Notes under the pieces: generated by a model
What the model saw: the letters and a program-made list of their open reading frames with translations, nothing else
Databases searched by the model: none
What the model was told of the DNA's origin: nothing
Position numbers and translations under genes: made by a program
Assembly: GCF_001645185.1 (NCBI RefSeq)
Contig: NZ_LXTQ01000030.1
Span: 186,001-250,000 of the forward strand
Length of the DNA: 64,000 nucleotides
Reading direction: 5' to 3'
Source: Methylobacillus sp. MM3
GTDB taxonomy: Bacteria; Pseudomonadota; Gammaproteobacteria; Burkholderiales; Methylophilaceae
In this document: positions 57,544 through 64,000 of the stretch, piece after piece
Layout: every line of letters begins with the position of its first letter
Numbering within the stretch: position 1 is the stretch's first letter

Positions 57544-58107
57544 TTGTCTGCATTGCGCGAAAAAATCCTGAATGTTGCCTCCGACCTGTTCCAGACCCGG
57601 GGAATCAATTCAACCGGCGTCGATACCATCGTCGCCGTCGCCGGCACGACCAAAATGACGCTGTACAAGCACTTTCAAACCAAGGAAAACCTGATCCTTG
57701 AAGTGCTGAAGCGCCACAATCAGGAGTTTCGCGACTGGCTGACGGAGAAGCTCGGGCAATCCTCGCGTACGCCGGACAAGAAATTACAGGCGCTGTTCGA
57801 TTACATCGAGGAATGGATGGCCGCGCCGGAGTTTCGCGGGATGCCTTTTCTCAAGGCATCGGCAGAGTTCCCCAACGAAGAAAACCCGGTGCATCGCCTT
57901 TCCACGGAGCAGGCCCGACAATTCCGGCAATACCTTGGATCGCTTGCGCAGGAAGCCGGCGCGAGCGATCCGGAAACCCTGGCGCTGCAACTTTCCATGC
58001 TGATCGAGGGCGCGATGCTGGCCGAGCAGATGCGCCGCGGTTCCGGCGCCGCCAAGCATGCCAAGAAAGCCGCACGCGTGCTGATCGAGGCCGCGCTCAA
58101 ACGATAA
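57544..58107 (+). CDS. TetR family transcriptional regulator
   Basis: A 187-residue repressor. Helix-turn-helix at about 8-52 (REKILNVASDLFQTRGINST, VAVAGTTKMTLYKHFQTKENL) and a helical ligand-binding C-terminal half (FRGMPFLKASAEFPNEENPVH is typical of the C-terminal domain TetR_C_33-like group). The TTG start fits the HTH distance; no ATG is available. The candidate operator lies just upstream. Target and ligand are unknown. Confidence 0.88.
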   Translation: MSALREKILNVASDLFQTRGINSTGVDTIVAVAGTTKMTLYKHFQTKENLILEVLKRHNQEFRDWLTEKLGQSSRTPDKKLQALFDYIEEWMAAPEFRGMPFLKASAEFPNEENPVHRLSTEQARQFRQYLGSLAQEAGASDPETLALQLSMLIEGAMLAEQMRRGSGAAKHAKKAARVLIEAALKR

Positions 58108-58167
58108 GTTGCTGTATTTCCTGTGGGTGGCGGATAATGCCGCATTTTCCACACATCCAGTAACGCT

Positions 58168-59109
58168 ATGCAAACCCTGATCTGCGGCTCACTCGCTTTC
58201 GACACCATCATGGTGTTTCCGGACCATTTCAAGCATCACATCCTTCCGGAAAAGATCCATATCCTCAACGTCGCATTCTTGGTGCCGGAAATGCGCCGCG
58301 AATTCGGCGGGACAGCCGGCAACATCGCCTACAACCTGAACCTGCTGGGCGGAAATCCGCTGATCATGGCGACCGTCGGGGACGATTTCGGCCCGTACGC
58401 CGAACGACTCAAAACCATGGGCATCAAAGCGAATCATGTGCGCCATATTTCCGGCAGCTATACCGCACAAGCCTTCATTACCACCGATCTCGCCGACAAT
58501 CAGATCACCGCTTTTCATCCGGGCGCGATGAACAACTCTCATGAAAATAGCGTGAAGGATACGCAAGATGTCAGCCTCGCCATCATCGCTCCGGACGGCC
58601 GCGAGGGCATGTTCCAGCACGCGCGTGAATTACATGAGGCGGGCATTCCCTTCATGTTCGACCCCGGCCAGGGCTTACCGATGTTCAATGGTCAGGAACT
58701 GATGCATTTCCTCGGCATGGCGGATTACCTGGCCGTGAACGATTACGAAGCGCAGATGATGCAGGAAAAGACCGGCCAATCCATGACGTCGCTGGCGCAA
58801 CAGGTCAAGGCGCTGATCGTCACGCGCGGGGCCGAAGGCTCGATCATTTATGCCGAAGGTCAACGGTTCGATATCCCCTGCGTTGAAGCAGATGCGGTGC
58901 TTGATCCCACAGGCTGCGGCGATGCCTATCGCGCCGGGCTTGTTTACGGCATTCAGCAAGGGTGGGACTGGCAACGCACAGGGCAATTGGCTGCGGTCAT
59001 GGGCTCGATCAAGATTGCAAGCCGCGGCGGGCAGAACCACGTGCCATCCAAAGACGATATCGCCGCGCGCTACCGCAAAGCCTTTGGAACGGAGCCGGTT
59101 TTAGTTTAG
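58168..59109 (+). CDS. Ribokinase/adenosine-kinase family (PfkB) sugar kinase
   Basis: A 313-residue PfkB-fold kinase. It shows ICGSLAFDTIMVF, the glycine motif EFGGTAGNIAYNLNLLGG near residue 45, and DPTGCGDAYRAGLVYG (catalytic Asp, about 248). GAMN and FDPGQGLPM segments are typical of adenosine-kinase-like bacterial members. Substrate uncertain (nucleoside or sugar). It is followed by the glycine-zipper lipoprotein gene after 10 bp. Confidence 0.88.
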   Translation: MQTLICGSLAFDTIMVFPDHFKHHILPEKIHILNVAFLVPEMRREFGGTAGNIAYNLNLLGGNPLIMATVGDDFGPYAERLKTMGIKANHVRHISGSYTAQAFITTDLADNQITAFHPGAMNNSHENSVKDTQDVSLAIIAPDGREGMFQHARELHEAGIPFMFDPGQGLPMFNGQELMHFLGMADYLAVNDYEAQMMQEKTGQSMTSLAQQVKALIVTRGAEGSIIYAEGQRFDIPCVEADAVLDPTGCGDAYRAGLVYGIQQGWDWQRTGQLAAVMGSIKIASRGGQNHVPSKDDIAARYRKAFGTEPVLV

Positions 59110-59119
59110 GAGAACGATC

Positions 59120-59575
59120 ATGGCCAAGTATTTACGCATTTTCATCGTCCTGTGCCTCGGCGCATTGCTCGCGGCCTGTGCCAGCAGCAATTCCGGCGAC
59201 ACCTACTCGCGCAGCCAGACGCGACAGGTACAAACCGTCAAGATGGGTGTCGTCGAAAGCGTTCGCCTGGTGAAGATCGAAGGTACCGGCAGCCCGGTCG
59301 GTACGGGCGCTGGCGCTGTCGTCGGCGGAATTGCAGGCAACTCCATGGGGGGCGGGCGCGGCCGAGCCATCACGACCGTGATCGGTGCCGTCGCTGGCGG
59401 GCTTGCCGGCGCGGCTGCGGAAGAAGGCATCACCCGCAAGGAGGGCGTGGAAGTCACGGTCCAACTGGACAAGGGCCCGATGATCGCCATCGTACAGGAG
59501 GCTGATGAAGAGTTTTATCCGGGCGACCGCGTGCGCGTACTCGAAGGCGGCGGCGTAACACGCGTCAGCCATTAG
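59120..59575 (+). CDS. Glycine-zipper 2TM lipoprotein (SlyB/Pcp-like)
   Basis: A 151-residue outer-membrane lipoprotein. Signal peptide with lipobox LLAAC (Cys about 20) would be processed by Lgt. The glycine-zipper 2TM region is GTGAGAVVGGIAGNSMGGG and VIGAVAGGLAGAAAE (about 60-100). The end (FYPGDRVRVLEGGGVTRV) is SlyB-like. The family stabilises the outer membrane. RBS AGGAGAAC precedes the ATG. Confidence 0.9.
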   Translation: MAKYLRIFIVLCLGALLAACASSNSGDTYSRSQTRQVQTVKMGVVESVRLVKIEGTGSPVGTGAGAVVGGIAGNSMGGGRGRAITTVIGAVAGGLAGAAAEEGITRKEGVEVTVQLDKGPMIAIVQEADEEFYPGDRVRVLEGGGVTRVSH

Positions 59576-59668
59576 AACATCCCGCGCCTTGCACTGCATC
59601 CCGCAGGCAAGCGGCGCGATGCATGAAATCTGCCGAGAGGCGCCAAGCTTCATCCAAGCTTAAAGTAG

Positions 59669-59700
59669 CCGTCACCATTCTGTAACACCCTCCCCATAAA
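59669..59700 (+). promoter_or_regulatory. Pho-box-like site upstream of olsB
   Basis: CCGTCAC (59669-59675), CATT, CTGTAAC (59680-59686): two 7-mers spaced by 4 bp as in a Pho box (5 of 7 and 6 of 7 matches), followed by CATAAA (59695-59700) as a -10. In rhizobia olsB is induced by PhoB under phosphate starvation, which fits. Confidence 0.5.
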
Positions 59701-59730
59701 GTTGCGCCGATTATTTATCGGAGCAACTTT

Positions 59731-60486
59731 ATGCTTGAGCAGCAAAAAGCGCTTGCAGCGCAAAACGAACCGTCTTCCCTTTATTTCAGCCTCGCACGCA
59801 GCCCTTCCGAAGTTCGTGAGGCACAAGCCTTGCGTTACCAGGTTTTTGCAGAAGAAATGGGCGCGCAGCTGCCGGGCAGCGAACGTCTGGACCGCGACGG
59901 GTTCGACCCCTTTTGCGACCATCTGCTGGTGCGCGACCGCGAAAACGGCAAGGTCGTCGGCACTTACCGCATCCTCAGCCCGGAAATGGCCAACGAAGCG
60001 GGCGGCTATTATTCCGCCGGCGAATTCGATCTGACACGCCTGGAACCCCTCTTCGACCGCACCGTGGAGGTCGGCCGCGCCTGCGTGCATCCGGATTACC
60101 GCAACGGCAGCACCATTGCCCTGCTCTGGGCCGGACTTGCACGCTACATGCTGCTGAATCGCTACGATTACCTGATCGGCTGCGCCAGCATCAGCATGGC
60201 CGACGGTGGACACCTCGCCGCCAGCCTCTATAATAGGCTCAAGAATGATTACCTCGCCCCGGCTGAATACCGTGTCTTCCCTCGCTGCCCATTACCCCTC
60301 GACGCGTTGCAGAACGATATCGACGCGCCTTGCCCGGCGCTGGTCAAAGGCTATCTGCGCCTGGGTGCCTATATGTGCGGCGATCCGGCATGGGATCCCA
60401 GCTTCAACACGGCGGACCTGCTGGTAATGCTGCCGATCTCGCGCATGAACCGGCGCTACGCCGAACATTTCCTCAAGCGGCCTTGA
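59731..60486 (+). CDS. olsB: Ornithine-acyl-ACP N-acyltransferase (OlsB-like GNAT)
   Basis: A 251-residue GNAT-type acyltransferase (Acetyltransf_5). ALRYQVFAEEMGAQ, FCDHLLVRD and VGTYRIL at the N-terminal half, then RTVEVGRACVHPDYRNG and LIGCASISM, are conserved in OlsB and PlsC-fused hemolysin-like enzymes. It would acylate ornithine to lyso-ornithine lipid. The next gene is a PlsC-type acyltransferase, the OlsA partner. RBS CGGAGCAAC precedes the ATG. Confidence 0.85.
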   Translation: MLEQQKALAAQNEPSSLYFSLARSPSEVREAQALRYQVFAEEMGAQLPGSERLDRDGFDPFCDHLLVRDRENGKVVGTYRILSPEMANEAGGYYSAGEFDLTRLEPLFDRTVEVGRACVHPDYRNGSTIALLWAGLARYMLLNRYDYLIGCASISMADGGHLAASLYNRLKNDYLAPAEYRVFPRCPLPLDALQNDIDAPCPALVKGYLRLGAYMCGDPAWDPSFNTADLLVMLPISRMNRRYAEHFLKRP

Positions 60487-61289
60487 GCGGGGAACATACT
60501 TCACTGCCTACGCGACTGTGGCGGCTGATGCTTCTCACATTGCATCTGCTGCACGGGGTTGCCACCGCGACATTCCTGCTGCCCCGCTTGACGCCGGAAC
60601 AGCGCGAGCGACGCATTCAGCAGTGGTGCAGAAGAATCCTCGTCATCCTGAATATTCGCGTTGCCACGAGTGGGCATCTTCCGGATGCCCAAACGGTCCG
60701 GACCCTGTTCGTTTCGAACCATATTTCCTGGATCGACATCTGGGCCCTGAAACAGCTGCATCCCATGCGCTTCGTCGCCAAATCGGAGATACGCGGATGG
60801 CCGATTATCGGCTGGCTGGCAGAAAAGTCGGGCACCCTGTTCATCGCCCGACACAAGCGTCATGAAGTCGGGCGCACGATGAATAGCGTCGAACAGGCGC
60901 TCTCGCAAGATGACTGCCTGTGTTTTTTCCCTGAAGGCACAACCACTGACGGCACGGAACTGAAACCCTTCAAATCCAGCCTGTTCCAGGCCGCGATAAA
61001 CGCCAACGCCCTTATCTGGCCGCTGGCAATTCATTATCCCGGCGCATCGGGCGGTACGAATACCGAAGTGGCGTATTGCGGAGATATTACGATGCAGCAA
61101 TCGTTATGGGCGGTTCTGCGCCAGAAGGAGATCGTCGTTGAACTCCGCTTCGCCGCCCCACTCCCGGCCGCCGGGCAAGAGCGGCGCAATCTGTCGCATC
61201 ACGCTAGGCAGGCCATAGCTTCCCGATTGCCTCTTGCTCGGCACACGGCACCTGAAACAAGCGCCGGTCTTCCAGACGCACAGCGCTGA
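60483..61289 (+). CDS. olsA: Lysophospholipid / lyso-ornithine-lipid acyltransferase (OlsA/PlsC family)
   Basis: A 268-residue 1-acyl-sn-glycerol-3-phosphate-acyltransferase-type enzyme. Motif I is SNHISWIDIWAL (HxxxxD-like, about 80), then FVAKSEIRGWP, FPEGTTTDG and PLAIHYPG. One N-terminal membrane helix. TTG 60483 overlaps the olsB stop and ATG 60528 is the alternative; I annotate the longer. Paired with olsB it would complete ornithine lipid. Its last 86 bp overlap apaH on the opposite strand. Confidence 0.8.
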   Translation: MSGEHTSLPTRLWRLMLLTLHLLHGVATATFLLPRLTPEQRERRIQQWCRRILVILNIRVATSGHLPDAQTVRTLFVSNHISWIDIWALKQLHPMRFVAKSEIRGWPIIGWLAEKSGTLFIARHKRHEVGRTMNSVEQALSQDDCLCFFPEGTTTDGTELKPFKSSLFQAAINANALIWPLAIHYPGASGGTNTEVAYCGDITMQQSLWAVLRQKEIVVELRFAAPLPAAGQERRNLSHHARQAIASRLPLARHTAPETSAGLPDAQR

Positions 61290-62037
61290 GCTGGCCACCC
61301 CAGAGACAGCCCGTATCCAGCGCGATCAGGTTGTCGCGCATCATCAACCCCAACGCCGACCAGTGACCGAACAACAGCGTCTTGTCGGTCGCCTTGCGAC
61401 CAGGCACCTCGAACCATGGCATCAGCCCGTCGGGAATCTTGTCCAGTTCGCCCTTGAACCGGAAATCCATCACTCCGTCAGCGCTGCAAACGCGCAGACG
61501 CGTCAGCACATTGGTCACGACGCGCAATCGATCCATCCCGCGCACCCCTTCCTCCCAGCGGTCCGGCAGATTGCCGTACATGTGGGCAAGAAAGTTGCGG
61601 TAATCGCTGCCGCGCAACGCAGCCTCGACTTCCTGCGCCAGATCAAGCACCTGCTCGCTCTCCCATTGCGGCAGCAGACCTGCGTGTATCATCAGATATT
61701 CGCCTTCACCATAGGCCATGGAGCGATGACGCAACCAGGTCAACAGCTCGTCGCGATCCGGCGCTTCCAGCAAAGCCTGCAAGGTATCGCTCCGATGCGG
61801 CGGGACAAATCCCTCCGCCACAGCCAGCGCATGCAAATCGTGATTGCCGAGCACCACGCGCAGCGATGCCTCATGCTGTTTAGCCCAACGTAAAATTGCC
61901 ACCGAATCCGGGCCGCGATTGATGATATCGCCGACCAGCCAGAGTTGGTCGCGGGCAGGATTGAAGCCTATCTCTTCCAGCAAATGGCTGAAGGAAGAAA
62001 AACAACCCTGGATATCGCCTATTGCGTATGTCGCCAT
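61204..62037 (-). CDS. apaH: Symmetrical bis(5'-nucleosyl)-tetraphosphatase
   Basis: A 277-residue calcineurin-like phosphoesterase degrading Ap4A to two ADP. Motifs: ATYAIGDIQGCFSSFSHLL, LVGDIINRGPDS, VLGNHDLHALAVAEGF, LMIHAGLLPQW, and FGHWSALGL. Family start ATYAIGDIQG confirms the ATG at 62037. The 3' end runs 86 bp into the convergent olsA. Confidence 0.97.
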   Translation of the reverse strand: MATYAIGDIQGCFSSFSHLLEEIGFNPARDQLWLVGDIINRGPDSVAILRWAKQHEASLRVVLGNHDLHALAVAEGFVPPHRSDTLQALLEAPDRDELLTWLRHRSMAYGEGEYLMIHAGLLPQWESEQVLDLAQEVEAALRGSDYRNFLAHMYGNLPDRWEEGVRGMDRLRVVTNVLTRLRVCSADGVMDFRFKGELDKIPDGLMPWFEVPGRKATDKTLLFGHWSALGLMMRDNLIALDTGCLWGGQLSAVRLEDRRLFQVPCAEQEAIGKLWPA

Positions 62038-62053
62038 GATTCGAAACTCTGAT

Positions 62054-62077
62054 AAAAAAGCCCGCTGTGAGCGGGCT
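62054..62077 (-). terminator. Terminator of the cytochrome c5 gene
   Basis: On the minus strand AGCCCGCT-CAC-AGCGGGCT (62059-62077) is followed by TTTTTTATC. It separates the cytochrome gene from apaH, so apaH needs its own promoter or read-through. Confidence 0.85.
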
Positions 62078-62084
62078 GTAGTGG

Positions 62085-62672
62085 TTACTTTGCTGGTGCC
62101 GGAGCAGCGGCTTCAGCTGGCGCTGCGGCTTCGGGTGCAGCTGCTGCCGAAGCGGCCGCTTCAGGCGCGGCGGGCGGCTCCGGAGCCTTGAAACTGGCAC
62201 CAGACTTGTTGGCCATGTACACCACGGCGCTCTCCACTTCATAATCGCTCAGGTCGGGGCTGCCGCCGCGCGCGGGCATCATGCGGATGCCTTCGATCGC
62301 ATGCTTGACCAGAGTCTCGTAGCCTTGGCCGATACGCGGGCCCCACGCACCGTTATCACCGATTTTCGGGGAACCGAGCGCGCCCGCGGCATGACAGGCG
62401 GCACAAATTGCCTGAACCACTTCTTCACCGCTTTTTTGCTGGGTGGCACCGCCGCCGTTGGCAGAAAGATTCACTTCCGCAACCGGTTTGATCCGCTCAA
62501 CGACAGAAGCCTCGGCAGCCGTCGAGTTGCTTTCTTCGACCTGATTTGCCTGAATACCGACCATCATTTTATAAATCAGAAAAAACACCAAGGCCGGAGC
62601 AAACAGTCCTCCGAGTAAAGCAAGAACAAACTGCTTGACTGTAGTCTTGGGAAATTCGTGGTGCGTGCTCAT
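62085..62672 (-). CDS. Membrane-anchored cytochrome c5-like protein
   Basis: A 195-residue monohaem cytochrome. An uncleaved anchor (QFVLALLGGLFAPALVFFLIY, about 14-34) precedes an acidic linker, haem motif CAACH (about 90), GYETLVKHAIEG, the axial Met in MMPARGG, and VVYMANKSG. The last about 30 residues are Ala/Pro/Glu-rich low complexity (PEAAAPAEAAAPAPAK). Typical of small electron shuttles for terminal oxidases in betaproteobacteria. Confidence 0.92.
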   Translation of the reverse strand: MSTHHEFPKTTVKQFVLALLGGLFAPALVFFLIYKMMVGIQANQVEESNSTAAEASVVERIKPVAEVNLSANGGGATQQKSGEEVVQAICAACHAAGALGSPKIGDNGAWGPRIGQGYETLVKHAIEGIRMMPARGGSPDLSDYEVESAVVYMANKSGASFKAPEPPAAPEAAASAAAAPEAAAPAEAAAPAPAK

Positions 62673-62773
62673 GGCCTAAATTCCTAAATATGGGGTAAAA
62701 AATATTGAATTATACTGATATCCCTGCACCCGGACAAAGCACAGGGACGAGGCATTTGCTATAATTTGGGCAT

Positions 62774-62850
62774 GCGCCCGTAGCTCAGTTGGATAGAGTA
62801 TTGGTTTCCGAAGCCAAGGGTCACTGGTTCGAATCCAGTCGGGCGCGCCA
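62774..62850 (+). tRNA. tRNA-Arg (anticodon CCG)
   Basis: A 77-nt cloverleaf: acceptor GCGCCCG (62774-62780) pairs with CGGGCGC (62840-62846), discriminator G, encoded CCA (62848-62850). D-arm TAGCTCAGTTGGATAGAG, anticodon loop TTCCGAA with CCG, and T-arm ACTGGTTCGAATCCAGT are normal. It reads CGG codons. The 62851-62966 gap holds a short inverted repeat TAGCAC/GTGCTA (62882-62903) and nothing else clear. Confidence 0.98.
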
Positions 62851-62966
62851 CTCCCTTCCCGCATTTCTTCATCCCTTCTTGTAGCACACCCTTGTAAGTG
62901 CTAGTCTTCTCAGCGTTTTACTACATAATAACAATAGCTTTCCAGCCGCTTCTAATGCAGGGGGAT

Positions 62967-64000
62967 ATGTTGGATAACATCAAGGATTGGTTTGCATTAA
63001 TCGACCCGGCACCCATCGGTGCCTCATTCGATTGGTCACCCGGCATTCTATATTTATACGCACTCTCCGATGTACTGATCATTCTTTCCTGTTATTTGAT
63101 CCCGTTGGCATTCGCTTACTTCGTCTGGCACCGCAAGGATTTGCAACATCGCTGGATATTCCTGATTTTCGGCATTTTCATCCTTGCCTATGGGATGACG
63201 CATCTGGTTTCGCTGGCTTTGCTTTGGCATCCAGTTTATTGGTTCGATCTTTCCATGAAGCTCCTGACTGCCGCCATTTCCGTCGGCACCGCTTACATGG
63301 TCCTCAAGATTCTTCCCCATGCGCTGAAAATTCCCAACCCGACCCAGCTGGCGGCAGAAGTGGAAGCGGAAATACAGGAGCGGCGCGAAGCTTATGTGGC
63401 CTTGAAAACCACCGAAATCTCGCTACGCGAATCGCGCGAGGAATTGCGCAAGGCCAATCTGGAACTGGAAGGCCGTGTCGAATCCCGCACACAGGAACTT
63501 GCGCGGCAAACCGCTGTTCTGCGTCGCATCATCGACTCCATCCCCGACCTGATCATCCTAAAGGACACCAATAGCGCCTATCTCGGCAGCAACAAGGCAT
63601 TCGAGGAATTCACGGGCAAACCCGAGCAGGAGCAGATAGGCAAAACGGATTACGATCTTTTTGACTCCAACCTGGCCGTCACCTTTCGCAGCCTCGACAG
63701 GCAAATCCTGGAGTCGGGACAAACCCACAGCCAGGAAGAATGGGTCACCTATCCGGATGGCCGGCAGGCTCTCCTGAGTACGGTTAAAACACCTTTTTAC
63801 GGCCCGGACGGGGAGATACTCGGCCTGGTCGGCATCAGCCGCGACATCACGGACCGGGTAGAGGCGGAGAATTCCCTACGTCAGGCAGCTACAGTATTCG
63901 AAAGCACGCGCGAGGGTGTGATCATCACCAATGCCGACAAATACATCCTGATGGTAAATCGCGCCTTTACCGAAATGCTGGGATACACCGAAGCGGAGGT
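62967..64000 (+). CDS. PAS sensor with ETR1-like (ethylene-receptor type) membrane domain (3' truncated)
   Basis: 344 codons are visible, running off the window. Residues 1-110 match the three-helix ethylene-binding domain of plant ETR1: LSDVLIILSCYLIPLAFAYF (helix 1, Asp35 and Pro46 conserved), FGIFILAYGMTHLVSL (helix 2, His79 conserved), and MKLLTAAISVGTAYMVL (helix 3). The ETR1 copper Cys65 position is Tyr75 here, and ETR1 Tyr32 corresponds to Cys42. A coiled-coil linker (about 125-190, EAEIQERREAY...) is followed by PAS1 (SIPDLIILKDTNSAYLG) and the beginning of PAS2 (VIITNADKYILMVN). RBS AGGGGGAT precedes the ATG. The output domain (kinase or GGDEF/EAL) lies outside. Confidence 0.88.
   Translation, partial: MLDNIKDWFALIDPAPIGASFDWSPGILYLYALSDVLIILSCYLIPLAFAYFVWHRKDLQHRWIFLIFGIFILAYGMTHLVSLALLWHPVYWFDLSMKLLTAAISVGTAYMVLKILPHALKIPNPTQLAAEVEAEIQERREAYVALKTTEISLRESREELRKANLELEGRVESRTQELARQTAVLRRIIDSIPDLIILKDTNSAYLGSNKAFEEFTGKPEQEQIGKTDYDLFDSNLAVTFRSLDRQILESGQTHSQEEWVTYPDGRQALLSTVKTPFYGPDGEILGLVGISRDITDRVEAENSLRQAATVFESTREGVIITNADKYILMVNRAFTEMLGYTEAE

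Noticed and set aside
62882..62903. TAGCAC/GTGCTA inverted repeat as a second CIRCE
   Set aside because: Only six-base arms with a 10-nt spacer; it does not match TTAGCACTC-N9-GAGTGCTAA.
62987..63574. 195-codon frame in another phase of the sensor gene
   Set aside because: The frame starting at 62967 gives ETR1-like and PAS motifs with a proper RBS; this one is an out-of-phase shadow.

Overview
This 64 kb window looks like a housekeeping stretch of a betaproteobacterial chromosome. The protein families (BPSS1780 membrane family, DUF3683 oxidoreductase, DUF2782), the gene order dusB-fis-purH-purD, and the many c-type cytochrome and haem genes point to that class. A Nitrosomonadales/Gallionellaceae-like aerobe is my best guess, but this is inference from gene content only. 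Both window edges cut genes: a CNNM/CorC-type CBS protein on the left and a PAS sensor on the right. No rRNA, transposase, prophage or CRISPR array was seen; there is one tRNA (Arg, CCG).

Layout: 0-4.3 kb, CBS protein, clpS-clpA, TPR protein. 4.3-6.7 kb (minus), cysS-pyrD. 6.8-11 kb, envelope/folding run: a TPR/NTF2-like protein, an L,D-transpeptidase with the same C-terminal domain, periplasmic and cytosolic cyclophilins, lpxH. 11-14.7 kb, Sel1 protein, BON protein, groES-groEL behind a perfect CIRCE operator. 14.8-15.0 kb, a gene-free segment that folds like a CsrB/RsmZ-type small RNA with its own terminator. 15-23 kb, uvrD, BPSS1780 protein, thrB, DUF2782, LOG, polA.

23.27-25.15 kb is the one clear accessory island: four attC recombination sites, each closing a small cassette gene, with no integrase gene in the window (an integrase-less integron array, CALIN). 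25-31 kb carries carbonic anhydrase, a YigZ protein, a PfkB kinase, DUF1456, a YgjP-like peptidase and the Entner-Doudoroff pair edd-eda. 31.5-37.4 kb carries dusB-fis, purH-purD, tsaC and hemF. 37.4-47 kb carries two sodium-coupled transporters, cytochrome c, a DUF255 protein, hexose-6-phosphate mutarotase, a DUF2269 protein, a saccharopine-dehydrogenase-like protein and ilvD.

47-51 kb carries lgt and phoB-phoR behind a textbook Pho box, then msrB. 51-55 kb is one 1277-residue FAD/Fe-S oxidoreductase. 55-62.7 kb carries TlpA, DinB, HemJ, TetR, a ribokinase-family kinase, a glycine-zipper lipoprotein, an olsB-olsA ornithine-lipid pair (also with a Pho-box-like site), apaH and a membrane-anchored cytochrome c5. 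The right edge holds tRNA-Arg and a sensor whose membrane domain matches the plant ethylene-receptor domain but has Tyr in place of the copper-ligand Cys.

Short dispersed inverted repeats of the form TGTAGCGCAGGCGT...CGCCTGCA occur in several intergenic gaps.
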